Assembly (NCBI GenBank): GCA_021234155.1
Contig: JAJEKV010000143.1
Location: 1,007,358 to 1,071,357 of the forward strand
Source of the DNA: Isoetes taiwanensis
Lineage: Eukaryota > Streptophyta > Lycopodiopsida > Isoetales > Isoetaceae
Direction: 5' to 3'
Length of the DNA: 64,000 bases
This document shows positions 1 through 12,370 of the stretch, piece by piece. A program made the position numbers and the translations under genes. A model generated the notes under the pieces. The model made no database searches. It was not told where the DNA came from and saw nothing but the letters and a program-made list of their open reading frames with translations. Position 1 is the first letter of the stretch; each line of letters starts with the position of its first letter.

Positions 1-927
1 GAATTTGAGGTATGATCTTTTTAAACCCTTGCAATCTTATGCAAGTCTAGAACTTTGTTCTTTGGTTGTCTTTCACGTAGCAAAATTCAAAAGAAAAATA
101 TTTTTGGAAAATACAGTCTCTTTGCATGGAAGCTCAATCCTATATTATAATGTTTTGTTGTGTGTCTGTTGTGCATCGAGCCCTAGATTGGAGGGCTGAG
201 ATTCTTCAGAGCTTAGATCTGACGAACCAGTTTTGTTTCTGTTTTTAGGTCAGGGCCTATCCCTAATTTCGTTTCTGTTTCTGCATGTTGTTCTCATCGG
301 CCTGCTCAGTTATATGCGAGCTAGGCAAGGATCCGGAGCCACCCCTAAAGCAAAAGATGATTGTGTCTTGAAGCGGATGGTTTTCTTGGCTATGGTACAA
401 CCAAGCCTTCTTCTGCAAATATATGGCAAATATGGAACTCTGCGTGATTCTAGGTCGTGAAACTAAATTCTTTTTCTTGCAATGCCATACTTATTGCAGC
501 TTCTACTTTGGAAATCTGTTTGACATAGATTAGCATAGATTATAATATAGGATTCCAGCAACGGAAATACCGTCATATATTAGAGATTCTTCTGCCAAAT
601 CTTAGAGCTTCATATACACTGCTGGAGTCACGCCTTCTTTTTTGTGCTGAGTTATGAAATGCAGCAAATTCTCTTCTTGCAAAGTAGGTATTCTTTTGCA
701 TATGAAATTTTGCATTTCATTTCTTGCTAGATGGAGCTAGAGTTTGATCTTTGATATCTTTTTTTCTGAGCCAACAATATCTACTCATTTTGTAGTAGGT
801 CGACATCGTCAAGTCTGGTGAAATATATTTTGTTGGAGGTAAGGAAGTATCTGTCTCATCTTTACTTTTACACTTGATATTTGATATAATTTGGGCGGCA
901 ATGCTACGTTAAGATCATCACAACAAC

Positions 928-1106
928 AAATTGAAAAGTCCAACTTTGCATTATGTGTTGGTTCTGCAAATGCACATGGCTTCATCGGCTGGCTGCAATA
1001 CAAACTACAACAAGAGAAATTGGATAGTCCAACGTTGCATTATGTGTTTGTTCTGCAAATGCGCATGGCTTCATCAGCTAGCTTGAAACTTGCAGATCCT
1101 ACGTAT
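928..1106. repeat. Two tandem copies of an 89-bp unit
   Basis: The sequence starting AAATTGAAAAGTCCAAC at 928 recurs at 1017 as AAATTGGATAGTCCAAC. The copies share the long stretch around TTGCATTATGTGTT and CTGCAAATGC. The copies are diverged by several substitutions. It lies inside Helitron A; open reading frames here are side effects of the repeat. Confidence 0.8.
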
Positions 1107-3848
1107 ATAATTTTACGGTTCTAGAACAGCAAGGGACACTCTTCTGGCATGCTCATATTGCCTGGCTAAGCGATACAGTCTATAGAGCATTTATCATAGA
1201 TCCTCCTCCAGTTGGTACTTCGATATTCAAATACTGATGCAGAACACATTCTGTTATTGGGTAATAATCATGGCAGAGAAGAACCTACCTTACATTTTTA
1301 AACTATAATCTCCGTAACAAGCTACAGGTGGCTTAAAGGGAGTACAGGAGTAAATATTTATGTATCATTCAAATCCAAAAGCCATCCAGTGTTGCAAATC
1401 CTTGGCGGATCTGCTGCAAATGGACAATTCCATCTCAGGCAGAGGGGGCTCCAAGATCAATGCAATGGCTATGACAGGACGTTATTCCACCCTCATAGTC
1501 TCACAAGATAAGAGCTCCTTTCAAGATATAAGACGGACTTCCTCCTTTGGGGGTTACCTCTCAGGTAAGCAAAGTCAGAATGTCAAGGTATGCATGAGGA
1601 GTCAAAGTTGTAGATTCAAAATGTGAATGATGGCCCAACCCCTTTTGGAGCAAGGATTGGAGCAGAGCATATATGAAGCCATCCCTGTGCTGCCTACTTT
1701 AGTAACGACCAATTTAGTTCTGAGTTGCTTAATATGGCTGTCTTGGGAGAAATTGCATCCATCGACCTGAGGCCGCACTGATGGTGATGGTTAGTACAAA
1801 TACTGCAAGGATCTCACACTGGAACTGAGCTATTTCAATGCTGCGCTGACAAAAGGACATGAAATCATTAGCCCCCAAGGAGACATGTAGATAATATCTT
1901 TTCCAAATTTCTTTTCATTCCAACCTTTCTGATTATCTCTTAGAGCTACTATGCTTTAAAGTTATGCTATTGTCTGGTCAGAGATTTTGTTCCTAATGGT
2001 TGAATATTTGTTTCTATATAGTGTTTTGGAGGTATCTACAAGACATGGAGCAGAGAGGACATTACACCATTGACTGTGCTTCTCCTCCAGTTTTTATATG
2101 AACTAGTAGTGCTTCTATTTGAGAGAAGTCTTCTTTTATTTTTGCTTTTGTGCAAGGAAGATGTAGAGCAGATGGGACATTAAGGCATACATTTCCCTAT
2201 AGAGCTCCCACTACTAGAGCCATCCACTCCTAGAGTATTATTGCTTTAATTGTTTGTATCTCCAATGCAAATCTGTTAAAATTGTAAAGGCTCTAAATTC
2301 CAGTAAAGGCTCTAAATTCCAGTGCCCAAGTTAGTCATAACTAGGATCAATTAACTATGTTTCTTCTTGAGGCTATATAAATGTGAAAAGCAAAACTCCA
2401 CATGCAGTTCGCACCTAACAGATTTGGTAGATAACGATAGATGTGGTGGCTTTCATTTTCTTATTGCATTCTGCATTGCCCTTTTGGCTTTTTCGGTAAA
2501 TGCTTGAGCATTCATGTGATAGCAAAGACACTGACAGCTTCACAATTCATAACTTCTTGTAGAAAAGACTTCTTACATGAGACTGCCACGCTTCTTTGCA
2601 ACTTGGAGCAAAGAAAAATTATTTAAGTATCGCCCTAAAACATGGTAGTAAATGATGTCCATTGAGCTCTTCTTCGCTATGGTGGATTATTATTCTGTAC
2701 CTCGCTAGCAAAAACAACCCAAGTTGAAAGTTGCAATAGGAATTACATCTTTCATAGTTGCTATATGATTATGTTGAAGAGATAAAAGCAAAGATAACTT
2801 AGGTTTTTTATTTCACATTCAAGTTTCTCATTTCAAGTGCAAATATATTGTTTCTACCAGTATTCTAATGTGCAATCATTTTATGTCAAATGCTATCTTA
2901 ATGGAATATAGAAAACAATCCAATTCTTGCTCTTAAGATGGCAACATTTGCAATATTTTCAGCTCTTTACCATCTCAATTAGACTAAACATACACACGCC
3001 ACTATAGAGTCATGACAAAGGAGGAACTTGAAGAGTCATGACAAAGAAAGAATTTGAAGAAAGCTTGCACATTTAGAATTTCAATGTTGCAATTGTTCCT
3101 TCATCTATTTGATGCATATCTGATCAATGACCATCTTGGACCACTCCTAAACTGCTCTTCAAACAGTAAAAAAAAAATGCTGTTTCAGATGCATTTAAAA
3201 GATTGATTCGTCCTTTGTTGCTGTTGCTATTCATCCAAGTATTTATTGGTTTGTCCTTTGCAGATATAGAGATAGTTGGAGCAGAACAAAGCATACCTTT
3301 TTAGAGTAATCAACAATTCCTTGGACACAAATCCTTTTTTTACAATAGCAAACCAAAGCCTTACAGCTGTAGAAATTGATGCATCGTATACGAAGCAAGT
3401 CATAAACACAATGTTCTAATTTCTCCAGACTAGACCTACACTTATGTAATAACTGCAGATGAATCAGTAAGCCAATATTGCATAGTTGTGTCACCATTTC
3501 AAAGATCTCATCACTATTAGGGGTGCAGGAAAGATCAACATTGGCCATATTAAGATAAGAAACTAACAGTGTGTTGTTTTATCAATCTTAAAAACAGGTC
3601 AAGAGTCTGAATTCAGAGGACTATCCCTGCACAAGTTCCACAGATAATAGACATGAATCATTTTTGCTTAGTTTTGTTGAATGTCGAACTCTGCATTATA
3701 AGTAGCGGCACAAAACTGCATTATAAGTGGGCGGGAAGGGGGTGGAGGATATTTGCATTATTTCTCTCAATAGGATAATTTTCATTTGCTTTCTAAATAA
3801 TGTTAGATTTGCAAAATTCATTTTTGGGAGCTCTTATATAAGAGGGCC

Positions 3849-4400
3849 ATTAGGGTTTTTTTGAGATTAAAAAAGAGCCTTCAAAACATGCCAACTAAGC
3901 CAAATGAAGATAAATGAACTACCAATCAAAATCGAGCTGACCAGGTCGGGTCCAAAAAAAAAAGCTGTTATAACTAACTCACTGGATCACATTTTCTAGC
4001 CTAACTATTGATAGAAAAGTCCAAATGAGCTCCCGTTTAGTGCAATAGATAGATCTCGTTGAGATCTTTCAAATCTTAGGTGCTTTGCACATATTTTAAC
4101 CTCTTATGCTTGTCAAAACTCCAAAAAATATGGTTTTTACCATTTTTTACTATCCTACGGGGCTAAAAGATATGCAAACTACCCAAGGTTACAAAGATCT
4201 CAATGAGATCTATCTATTGCACCAAACAAAAGCTTATTTGGACTTTTCTATCAACACTTATGCTAGAAAATGTGATCCAGTGAGTTAGTTATAACTGTTT
4301 TGCTGACTGGATTACCAGTTCTGTTTTCTGATTGGTAGTTCATATAGCTTAGTCAGCAGTTCTTAGAAGGCCCTTGTATGATCTCAAAAAATCCCTAATG
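3849..4400. repeat. Foldback MITE with long imperfect terminal inverted repeats
   Basis: The left edge CATTAGGGTTTTTTTGAGAT is mirrored at the right edge (ATCTCAAAAAATCCCTAATG). Inner arms also pair: the GAACTACCAATC block, the ATAACTAACTCACTGGATCACATTTTCTAGC block, and the AGATAGATCT block on both sides of the centre. Arms total roughly 230 bases each with indels, leaving under 100 bases of centre. There is no coding. A class II non-autonomous element nested in Helitron A is the best explanation; the superfamily is not clear. Confidence 0.8.
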
Positions 4401-5280
4401 ATTGTAAAGCACGTGCAGAAGATATTTGCAAAGCAAAAGGTACCATTTTAAATTCAATGCATTTGACATTTGATTTTTCACATTTTGGTCACAAAGAGCT
4501 TTGCTACCTCATTAACATGGCATATTTATGGGTTATGGCACGACAAAAGGGAACAAACTGATTGTAGGTTCAAAAATTGCATAGTTATGTGGCTTCTGCG
4601 GAAGTAATATCCTTGGGGTGTCAATTTGTTGCTATGCGACATGTGGTTTTTGACAAGAAGAGGAGTTTGCATTAGTAATTGGCATTAAATTATTGTTGTA
4701 TAGCATTAAATTATAGATTCTCAAATCATCAAAGGGTGCAATTTTTTCAAGCGACTTATTAAGAGACATCTCTTTTCCTTCTCAACATTGGAGATAAGGG
4801 ACATCCCTGGAGATAAGATAAGGGGAATCTCCTTCTCTTTCTCAACATTAGAGATAAATGTGTACATGTTTTGAAGTTGCACATGTGTTGTATAATCTTG
4901 AAAACTTTATTTCGCATTTAATCACCCTAACATTTTACAAATGCTACGATATTTTGACGTTCTGAATATCTTCATGTTGATACACAATGTTTGAAGCCAT
5001 GTATTGTTATCGTTCATCCCAGATCTTAAGCTTAAACGTCTCTATCTCGCACAAAAGAGGAATGTACATAACCAAAGGGCTCTATGTGCATTAAATGCTA
5101 GACATTTCATGCAAAAAATACTTGACACCCAAAAATACATCCATAAAAGCCTAAACTATGGCAACCCCTAAAGCAATACCCTAAATTATATGCACTCCAA
5201 TACATTCACCCATTATGTTGCACACCATGCTTTTTATTATTCCTACCCATTCCATGAGCCCCTGGCTAAAATTCCTGGAC

Positions 5281-5510
5281 CCCAAAACCTTCATGGTGAT
5301 ACTCCATTACGTCTACAACAACGATAACATTTACATTCTTATTCCACCTATAAACTATAGTAATTACCCAATCCACACGTCCATAACTAATGCCCCCCAA
5401 AACCTTCACAGTGATACTCCATTACATCTACAACAATGACAACATTTACATTCTTATTCCACCTACAAACTAGAGTAATTACCCATTCCACACGTCCACA
5501 ACTAATGCCC
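5281..5510. repeat. Two tandem 115-bp units next to the Helitron A 3' end
   Basis: A unit starting CCCAAAACCTTCA with GTGATACTCCATTAC, CATTTACATTCTTATTCCACC and AATTACCCA repeats at a spacing of 115 bp. The second unit runs straight into the terminal hairpin of Helitron A. Subterminal tandem repeats like this are common in Helitrons and probably form during rolling-circle copying. Confidence 0.85.
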
Positions 5511-5535
5511 GGCATCGCCGGGCACGCGTTTCTAG

Positions 5536-8500
5536 TTTGAATTGAAAACATAAGGATGTATTCTTTTATGAAAATTCATGTTGACCTTCTTCCATCCCTT
5601 TTGAGTATGTTTCGGGTCTAGTCTTTGATGTTTTCATTGTGCCAAAGGAAGTGTGCAGTCCTTTCTCATTATATAGATATAAGTTAGTACTGATCAATAT
5701 CATGTTCTCTGAGGTGGCACTCTCAAGATTGTTGCTTCCAATCGGAATTTACAATTGAGAATGTTCAGCCACTTATATACTCTTATTGCAGTTGAGAATA
5801 TTCAACCACTTATATACTCTTGTTGATTATGTGCTGCCACTTGTATATAGTTATTGTGACTATACAACTTTCATATGTCTATGCTATCAAATAGACACAT
5901 CTTTTCTATCAGCTAAACACATCAGCTGGTCATGAAGATGATAGTACTAGTCTGATTATGCACATTTAAACCTAATATGTTTCTAGCACTAATTCCAGCA
6001 TTATGTTTGGACAGTGCATTCTTATACGGAACGTCAAATGCCAGTGGCATATATAGTGCTAAGATTGGAGGGACTAAGGGGTTATGTTGCAGGTTGTGTT
6101 ATGAAATGGAGATCAACACCTTTGTTTTGGAGGCTTGCTGCAGCATACAATAAGGATGGAATGAAAAAGTCACTCTCTGGAGTTTGTTTGCACACTAGCT
6201 ATAAGGTTGGAATTCTTAATGTAATGTTGCATAGACATGACAGTTGGTCTGACCTATTTGATCATTGTATTAGTATAATGTTGGGAATGTTGGCATTATC
6301 CTTTATTAGTTACTTGAGTTCTGTAAGCAATAGCGCAGTTTAAGGTGTAGGACTAAATTTCTCTTAAGCATATTGACCGATTTTTCTTAACCGATTTTTC
6401 TTGTGCATTTATTTTCTTAATATCTAGTCGCATTATTTGCATCATTCAAGTTCAAGCAAAAACTGAAACTACAACTTTATCATGCAAATACAATGTTCCT
6501 AGTAAACCTGGCTGCTATGTCTTCTGCTGATGGTGTCGACATTGGCAAGTCACTTCGGGAGACAGAGCTTGTGCTATACACCTTAGGAAAAGTAACAGGT
6601 TCATGGAGAAGATGAGCAATGTTGAAAATTGAAGCAGTAAATATTTTTTATTTATTACTAAATAAGCAGTTGCCGTTTCTTTGGGCTTGGAAGCCTATAA
6701 ATGTTTTGGATGCAATGCGAATTGTAACTTCTTTTTATAACAAAAACTTTCCAAAGTTTAAACAACGTTTAAAAGAAAAAATTTCCTTCATGTTAGAAGT
6801 GTTGCATCATATCTCCGAGAGCTTTTCAAGAGAATAGCACCAATGATTGACATATTTTTTCATGTTAGGATGTCATAATACACCATGTGATGCTAATGCA
6901 TCAGATATAAAATGTATTTTCCATTATTGGAAATGAACTCAAAGCTAATATACAAACATGTTTTCGCAGTCATTAGGTTATCAATTAGATGTGGAATTAG
7001 ATGTGGATAACTCAGTGTGCATACCAATTTGAAGGTTTTGAAGGTAACTTAAAACTATCCTGAGTAAATGAGTTACTTTTCAGTACTTCTCTTTGTTTGT
7101 CAATTATTTTGGCTACTCCCTAATGCACCTTTTGCCAATAGAAATTGTTTAGAAAGCAAACCATTACCAACCATGACAAACTCTTCAATTTACCAAGAAC
7201 AATGTTATGTTGGGTGCATATATTTGATTCATATCATTCATGAAAATGTGTTAACTATAATACCATCATATGTTCTGCATTTTAGCATTACTAATTGCCA
7301 CGAAAGAAAAGAATAAACACAATTATGCATTACTAATTGCCATAAAAGAAAATAATAGACACAATAGCTATTAAACAGCTCATGTATATAACTTTCTTAT
7401 ATCTATGAAGCATGGTCAATTAAGAATGTAGACGTGATAAAGGCAACCAATGAAAAATGCAGGATATGATAAACCATTAAAATATAAATTTTCAAAGCAT
7501 CATGAGCAGATATGTTATTGGTAGGACATTTCTTATGGAACTCCAAAGCCTGTTTTGAATAGTCTTCAAATCTTTCTGTAGCAATGTCACAAGCCTGGTT
7601 GTCATCTCTGTATAGCCAGATGTTTATTTTTCATCAAATCATGGGCTTGATGTTGGGCAAGTTTCTGGAGGATATTGTGTAGTATATGATTTATTGGAAA
7701 TAATGCCACACTATCATCTTGCATTGCACTGCACTGGCAATGTTCCATTTGAAAGACCTAGGCAAATGTACAACCGAGATTCAAGAACGCATACTATGCT
7801 TTCATTTTTCTTGGTGCTTCAATTTCAGATATTCATCTATCATCATTTGCTGCAACATGGATACATGCTTCTCCATGCAAATCCCCCTGTTATATAACCA
7901 ACAATTAGTCATCAACCATATGTTTGTTGTATATTATACATAAATTAGAGCCAAGCACTTCAATGTGTTCCACAAAACTTGGGCCTTTCCAGTCCCAAAA
8001 AAGCCAGAACATGTGGCTTAATAGGAAAAAAGAAGCAGCTTACACAACTTTTGTACTTTTTCCATGTATGATGATGCAAATTACAGCTTGATGCTTCAAA
8101 TGGTAAAAATAAGTATGTAGCTACGTTGTGTAGCTAGAATGCCATGTGCAGCTGCATAAGAGATAAAGAACGGAGGAACACAAATGATTTTTCTCATCCT
8201 TCTCTCAACTAATGCTGATGTTCCTCGCAAACCAACGTTCCTTATTTCTGAGCTGCAAATATTTGATAGCAATACATGTACTGCAAAGGATGCCTGCATG
8301 GCAAATTTATAACTTGTGCATTCTGCCCAGCATCATTTCAAAATATCACACAGGTTTGGATTGTGGATTTACTTGGCAGGCTATAAAGAACCAGAACTTA
8401 AATCTCAAATTAAAAAACCTACAGAGCAAATGCAGTTTCTAGCATACTGTAAAAAGAGCATACAATTTGTGTTGAGATCAAACCATACCTGTAGTTACCA

Positions 8501-8650
8501 GAAGGAGCCATTCTTCATGCCGCCGCCATCATCTCAGCCTCTTGTCATTCATCTCTGTTCATGGTCGTCCTGGTCACGCCCTGCCTACTCTTTTGCAACC
8601 ATGGCTGTGACAAAGAGGAAATACAAAGATCATAGCACATAGCACTGCCT
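5536..8650. other. AT-rich stretch without a recognisable gene
   Basis: Only short reading frames without family motifs are present. A splice-free stretch near 6510-6610 (reading SSADGVDIGKSLRETELVLY on the plus strand) looks weakly exon-like but I cannot assign it. I see no terminal repeats, tRNA or tandem arrays here. Confidence 0.5.
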
Positions 8651-8653
8651 CTT

Positions 8654-8856
8654 CAATATAACTGCATCATTTCGGCACCCAAGCCTGCACCAAAACCCGC
8701 ACCAAGAAGAATCAAGAACATGCTCCAGGCCCTATGCCCTGCATATCCGGCTGTGGAACGAATGATCGACTCTGCCATTCTTCCTTCAAAGTATCCGGCC
8801 CCGTTTTTCTCTGAGTCCACTAGAAAAAAAATAACGTTCTCCACCCCTATCTCCAC
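8654..8856 (-). CDS. Hypothetical small glycine-rich membrane ORF (67 codons)
   Basis: The reading frame ends with a hydrophobic, glycine-patterned segment, FLILLGAGFGAGLGAEMM, that could form one membrane helix. A second in-frame methionine (MAESIIRST) lies 26 residues in and may be the better start. Just upstream on its own strand (8830-8930) the DNA has palindromes TTCTCCACGTGGAGAA and GTTAATATTAAC, and the GC content rises, as in a plant 5' region. I do not recognise the product; it could equally be an exon or chance. Confidence 0.22.
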
Positions 8857-9330
8857 GCATTCTCCACGTGGAGAATATAGGGTAAAGAGTGGAGAATAAG
8901 GGGGAAACGTTAATATTAACGGAACCTAACAATTACCAATATTCTAGGGTTTATACAACAGGGGCGACCGATGACGGATTGACGCCGAAGCGGCGACGGA
9001 TTCGGAAGCTGCGCCTAACCCTAACGATAGGTCCTTTAGTATTTTGCAACAGCGGCCTCCACATTCAGTGTTCGTTCTCTTTTTTATCTGATTAAGAAGC
9101 TTTTGGCTTTTGATCTACTCCAAGAACTACCTCTACTCCAAGAACTACCTCTGTAATTTGGTTTTCGCCATTGTTTACTGCATTTTCAGACCGCCTCTTG
9201 TTTATAAGGCCAATCTCGGTTCTGCTTGCATCAGGCTTGTAACTGGGCTTGATCACCTTAGGCAAGCTTTTCCCTGTGCTTGGACAGTACACAGGGTCTT
9301 TTTCCCATAATGTCATGCATAGCAATGACC

Positions 9331-10209
9331 GATTTTGTTGCCGGAGTCCCCATCCTTGGGATATATGTTAGAATACACATCAAATGGATGAGCACTTCAT
9401 TTCAACAAGTTTACAATATTTTTTGAAGATATACTTCTTATACAAGCTGTAGGAACATTCAACACTTTGTCTGCTCGAATGTATTCAATAAAGACTTCAA
9501 ATCAGGTAACCAGAACTCCACCTCCTTTGGTTTTGTTCTATTGGAAAATGGTGAAGCAAATTCTTTTGCAGAATCATGCTGTGACATGGTTTGAAATATT
9601 AAAGTGAAGTTCTTTTCAATTATCTACACTTGAAAAAACCTTGCATCCAGCAAGTTGCATTCTAACAAATTATTTTCTATATGAAATGCAGAGCAAAGCT
9701 CATAATCTGTTACAACTGGTTATCTATCTTTGAAGGAAAAGCTTAAGTCGGCTTTGTCACTAGATATGGATTTTGTTGCCGGAGTCCCCATCCTTGGGAT
9801 ATATGTTAGAATACACATCAAATGGATAAGCACTTCATTTCAACAAGTTTACAATATTTTTTGAAGATATACTTCTTATACAAGCTGTAGGAACATTCAA
9901 CACTTTGTGTCTGCTCGAATGTATTCAATAAAGACTTCAAATCAGGTAACCAGAACTCCACCTCCTTTGGTTTTGTTCTATTGGAAAATGGTGAAGCAAA
10001 TTCTTTTGCAGAATCATGTTGTGACATGGTTTGAAATATTAAAGATAAGTTCTTTTCAATTATCTACACTTGAAAAAACCTTGCATCCAGCAAGTTGCAT
10101 TCTAACAAATTATTTTCTATATGAAATGCAGAGCAAAGCTCATTATCTGTTACAACTGGTTATCTATCTTTGAAGGAAAAGCTTAAGTCGGCTTTGTCAC
10201 TAGATATGG
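9331..10209. repeat. Recent 438-bp tandem duplication
   Basis: The block starting GATTTTGTTGCCGGAGTCC at 9331 starts again at 9769. The two copies are almost identical through GCTTTGTCACTAGATATGGA at their ends; differences are single bases or 2-base indels (for example CACTTTGTCTGC against CACTTTGTGTCTGC). Near-identity implies a young event. No coding potential is recognisable in the unit. Confidence 0.93.
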
Positions 10210-10865
10210 ATTCTATACGTTCTATAAATGCTGAAAGCTCCATCTAGGCTTAGCGACATTTAGGTCTATTATTGGTTTGAATAAGATCAATTTTGGCGCA
10301 GTACATCTATTAAGTTTCAATGTTTGAGCACAGTAGCTCCCAGTTTACTATATTTATAAGCCGAGGTTATCCTTCATATGCCTTAAGACTCTTAATTGTA
10401 GCATTACATAGCAAAACTATGCATTACATGGCAAAACTATATGCACTTGAATACTGCGTAATTGAATACAACTTATTTCTGTTATTAGAATCCTAAGTAG
10501 GCGTGGTTCCATGGGGCTCCCCATTGATTGATAATGGGTCTGATAAGCCTTGGCCTCTGGGAGGTTAAGGCAAAAGATTAGCAAAGTCAAGATTAGCAAA
10601 GTCTACTACCATTCTTATAATTGCTATGTTATTACTACCATTCTTATAATATACTACCATTCTTATAATTGCTATGTTATTATTATTGTGAAGGTGTTAT
10701 TTCTGTCTCTAACTTGTCAACTCTGAACAGGGCTGTTTATATCTGCATCTGCATATCTGCGTATTGTATTAATCCAAGCTGCATCCAAAAATGCCAAATC
10801 TTTTAAGATGAAAGCTGCCATTGCAGTGTCGTCAGGTACACTCTGTCATTTTTATATTCAATCAC

Positions 10866-11273
10866 GTAGGATCAAGCTGGAACTTGGAACATGGTACTTT
10901 AGAATCAAGCTGGTGACTGTAGTACATATAGCTGCTGATTATATTGTGACTGCATTTGCATGCCAATTAAAGTGCCTCAAGCTGATACCATAGCTAACTT
11001 ATTAATGTTTCAAGGTCTTAATATTAAGGTTTCAAGATTAAGTTTAATACCAGATTAGTAAAGGCATTTGCCTTGGCATATATCAGCATAATTTTAGGTC
11101 CTCTATATTCACTAGTAAGCGAAGCACTTGGACAAGAGCAACTTGGAACATGGCACTTTAGGATCAAGCTGGTGACTGTAGCTCTAATACATATAGCTGC
11201 TGATTATCTTGTGACCGCATTTGCACGCCAATTCGTGCCTCAAGCTGATACCATAGGTAACTTATTAATGTTT
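10866..11273. repeat. Diverged direct repeat, spacing about 260 bp
   Basis: The block with ACTTGGAACATGG, ATCAAGCTGGTGACTGTAG, ATATAGCTGCTGATTAT and CCTCAAGCTGATACCATAG, ending TAACTTATTAATGTTTCAAGGT, occurs twice (about 10878-11013 and 11139-11278). Several substitutions and a 6-base insertion separate the copies. Short ATTCTTATAAT-type repeats also occur at 10600-10680. No gene is recognised. Confidence 0.8.
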
Positions 11274-11769
11274 CAAGGTATATTAATAAGAACTGCTTTT
11301 AAGTTCTTATTAATGTTTCAGATCTAACACGATGAGCTCAAATCTGGCTCAGATTTGATAAATTCCACTGCTTAGCTTCTGGTATGAACCCCTCAGTGGC
11401 ACTGATGAGGATGCAGAAGCAGCTCAGAGGGCCCTTGATTTTCAACTAAGATGGTACTTTCCCACCCTTCCGCTGCAAAAAAGAGATTCAAATTAACTGC
11501 CAAAAAGGTTAATTGTTTTTCTAAATTGATGCAGGTCAATGGATCCTATAATGGATGCTTATGGTGCACACCAATATCATTTACTCAGTATATGCATGCA
11601 AAGGGTGACATTTGTATTGGCTATTATCTGCATACCTATAGCAATTGTTTGATACAACTGTTTTCTACCTAGCTGGGCTATTTTGCAGCACTGCTTCATT
11701 CACTCCACTAAGATGGAGAATTTGTGACAAATTCAATTATTGATCTTAAGAAAATCCTTGCTTAAAAGT

Positions 11770-12030
11770 AGCTCTTGAGTTCACAAGGTGAATGTAAGGT
11801 GAATGTATGGAGAATGGAAGTAGAAATGCTGATAGTAAATTAGAGGTGAACAAATGGTGAATACAGTCCAAGATTTACCATCAATTCTCCAAGTTTCACC
11901 CCTGGTTCTCCATGATTTTCAGGGGAAACTTCTCCATATGGTAAAGGTGATTCATGGGTGAATGCCGGGTGAATAAAAGGTAAATTGTCCTTTCATTTCC
12001 CATTTGGAGAACCAGAAATTTTTTGTAGTG
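11770..12030 (+). mobile_element. Right terminus of a CACTA (En/Spm) transposon
   Basis: The sequence ends ...AATTTTTTGTAGTG at 12030, the reverse complement of CACTACAAAAAATT, a classic plant CACTA terminal inverted repeat. The preceding 240 bases carry many copies of GGTGAAT in both strand orientations, like transposase-binding subterminal repeats. I found no matching left end with CACTAC plus ATTCACC repeats in the window, so this is a solo or truncated end. Confidence 0.7.
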
Positions 12031-12032
12031 AG

Positions 12033-12148
12033 TCTATGTCGCATGTCTCCTCTGATCAGCTTTCTCTGGGCCATCGAAGTAAATCTATGCAGTATGCAGT
12101 ACTTCGATGGCCCAGAGAAAGCTAATCAGAGGAGACATGCGACATAGA
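12033..12148. repeat. Near-perfect hairpin, 48-bp arms with a 20-nt loop
   Basis: Arms 12033-12080 and 12101-12148 are reverse complements with one mismatch (CTGATCAG in one arm, CTAATCAG in the other). A transcript of either strand would fold into a single long stem. This size and perfection resemble a young MIRNA-like or siRNA-producing inverted duplication. I see no match to a microRNA I know. It begins two bases after the CACTA right end. Confidence 0.9.
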
Positions 12149-12370
12149 CAGAGCTATTTGATTTGTAGGGGATGCAAAACAAACGACGACCTGTGACGAA
12201 GAATTTGACTGGCAATGGGAATGAGTATTTATTTTACTTTACTTTTGTTTACAATTACATTCTATGTTTTATGTTTTAGATTTGATTTACCGTACCGTAC
12301 CTTTCTTTTCCCCTCGATCTTTATTTCACCTCTTTTTTTACTCCGACCTCCTCATTCAACGAGCCTAATA

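Larger units (their letters stand above)
138..5535 (+). mobile_element. Full-length non-autonomous Helitron (copy A)
   Basis: The 5' end begins TC after an A (A137|TC138) and reads TCCTATATTATAATGTTTTG, nearly matching the 5' end of the Helitron at 46771-55080. Thirty to fifty bases in, both copies have a small palindrome GCCCT-N7-AGGGC. The 3' end has a GC-rich hairpin (GCCCGGC, loop ATC, GCCGGGC, 5507-5523), then CTAG at 5532-5535 followed by T. This A|TC...CTAG|T layout is diagnostic of Helitrons. No Rep/helicase coding is visible, so it would need an enzyme supplied elsewhere. The 5.4-kb interior holds a foldback MITE, short tandem repeats and otherwise anonymous AT-rich DNA. The pairing of these two ends is inferred from terminal similarity to copy B. 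Confidence 0.8.

Noticed and set aside
528-553. ATTATAATATAGGA resembling an inverted Helitron 5' end
   Set aside because: No subterminal palindrome beside it and no partner 3' end; likely chance in AT-rich DNA.
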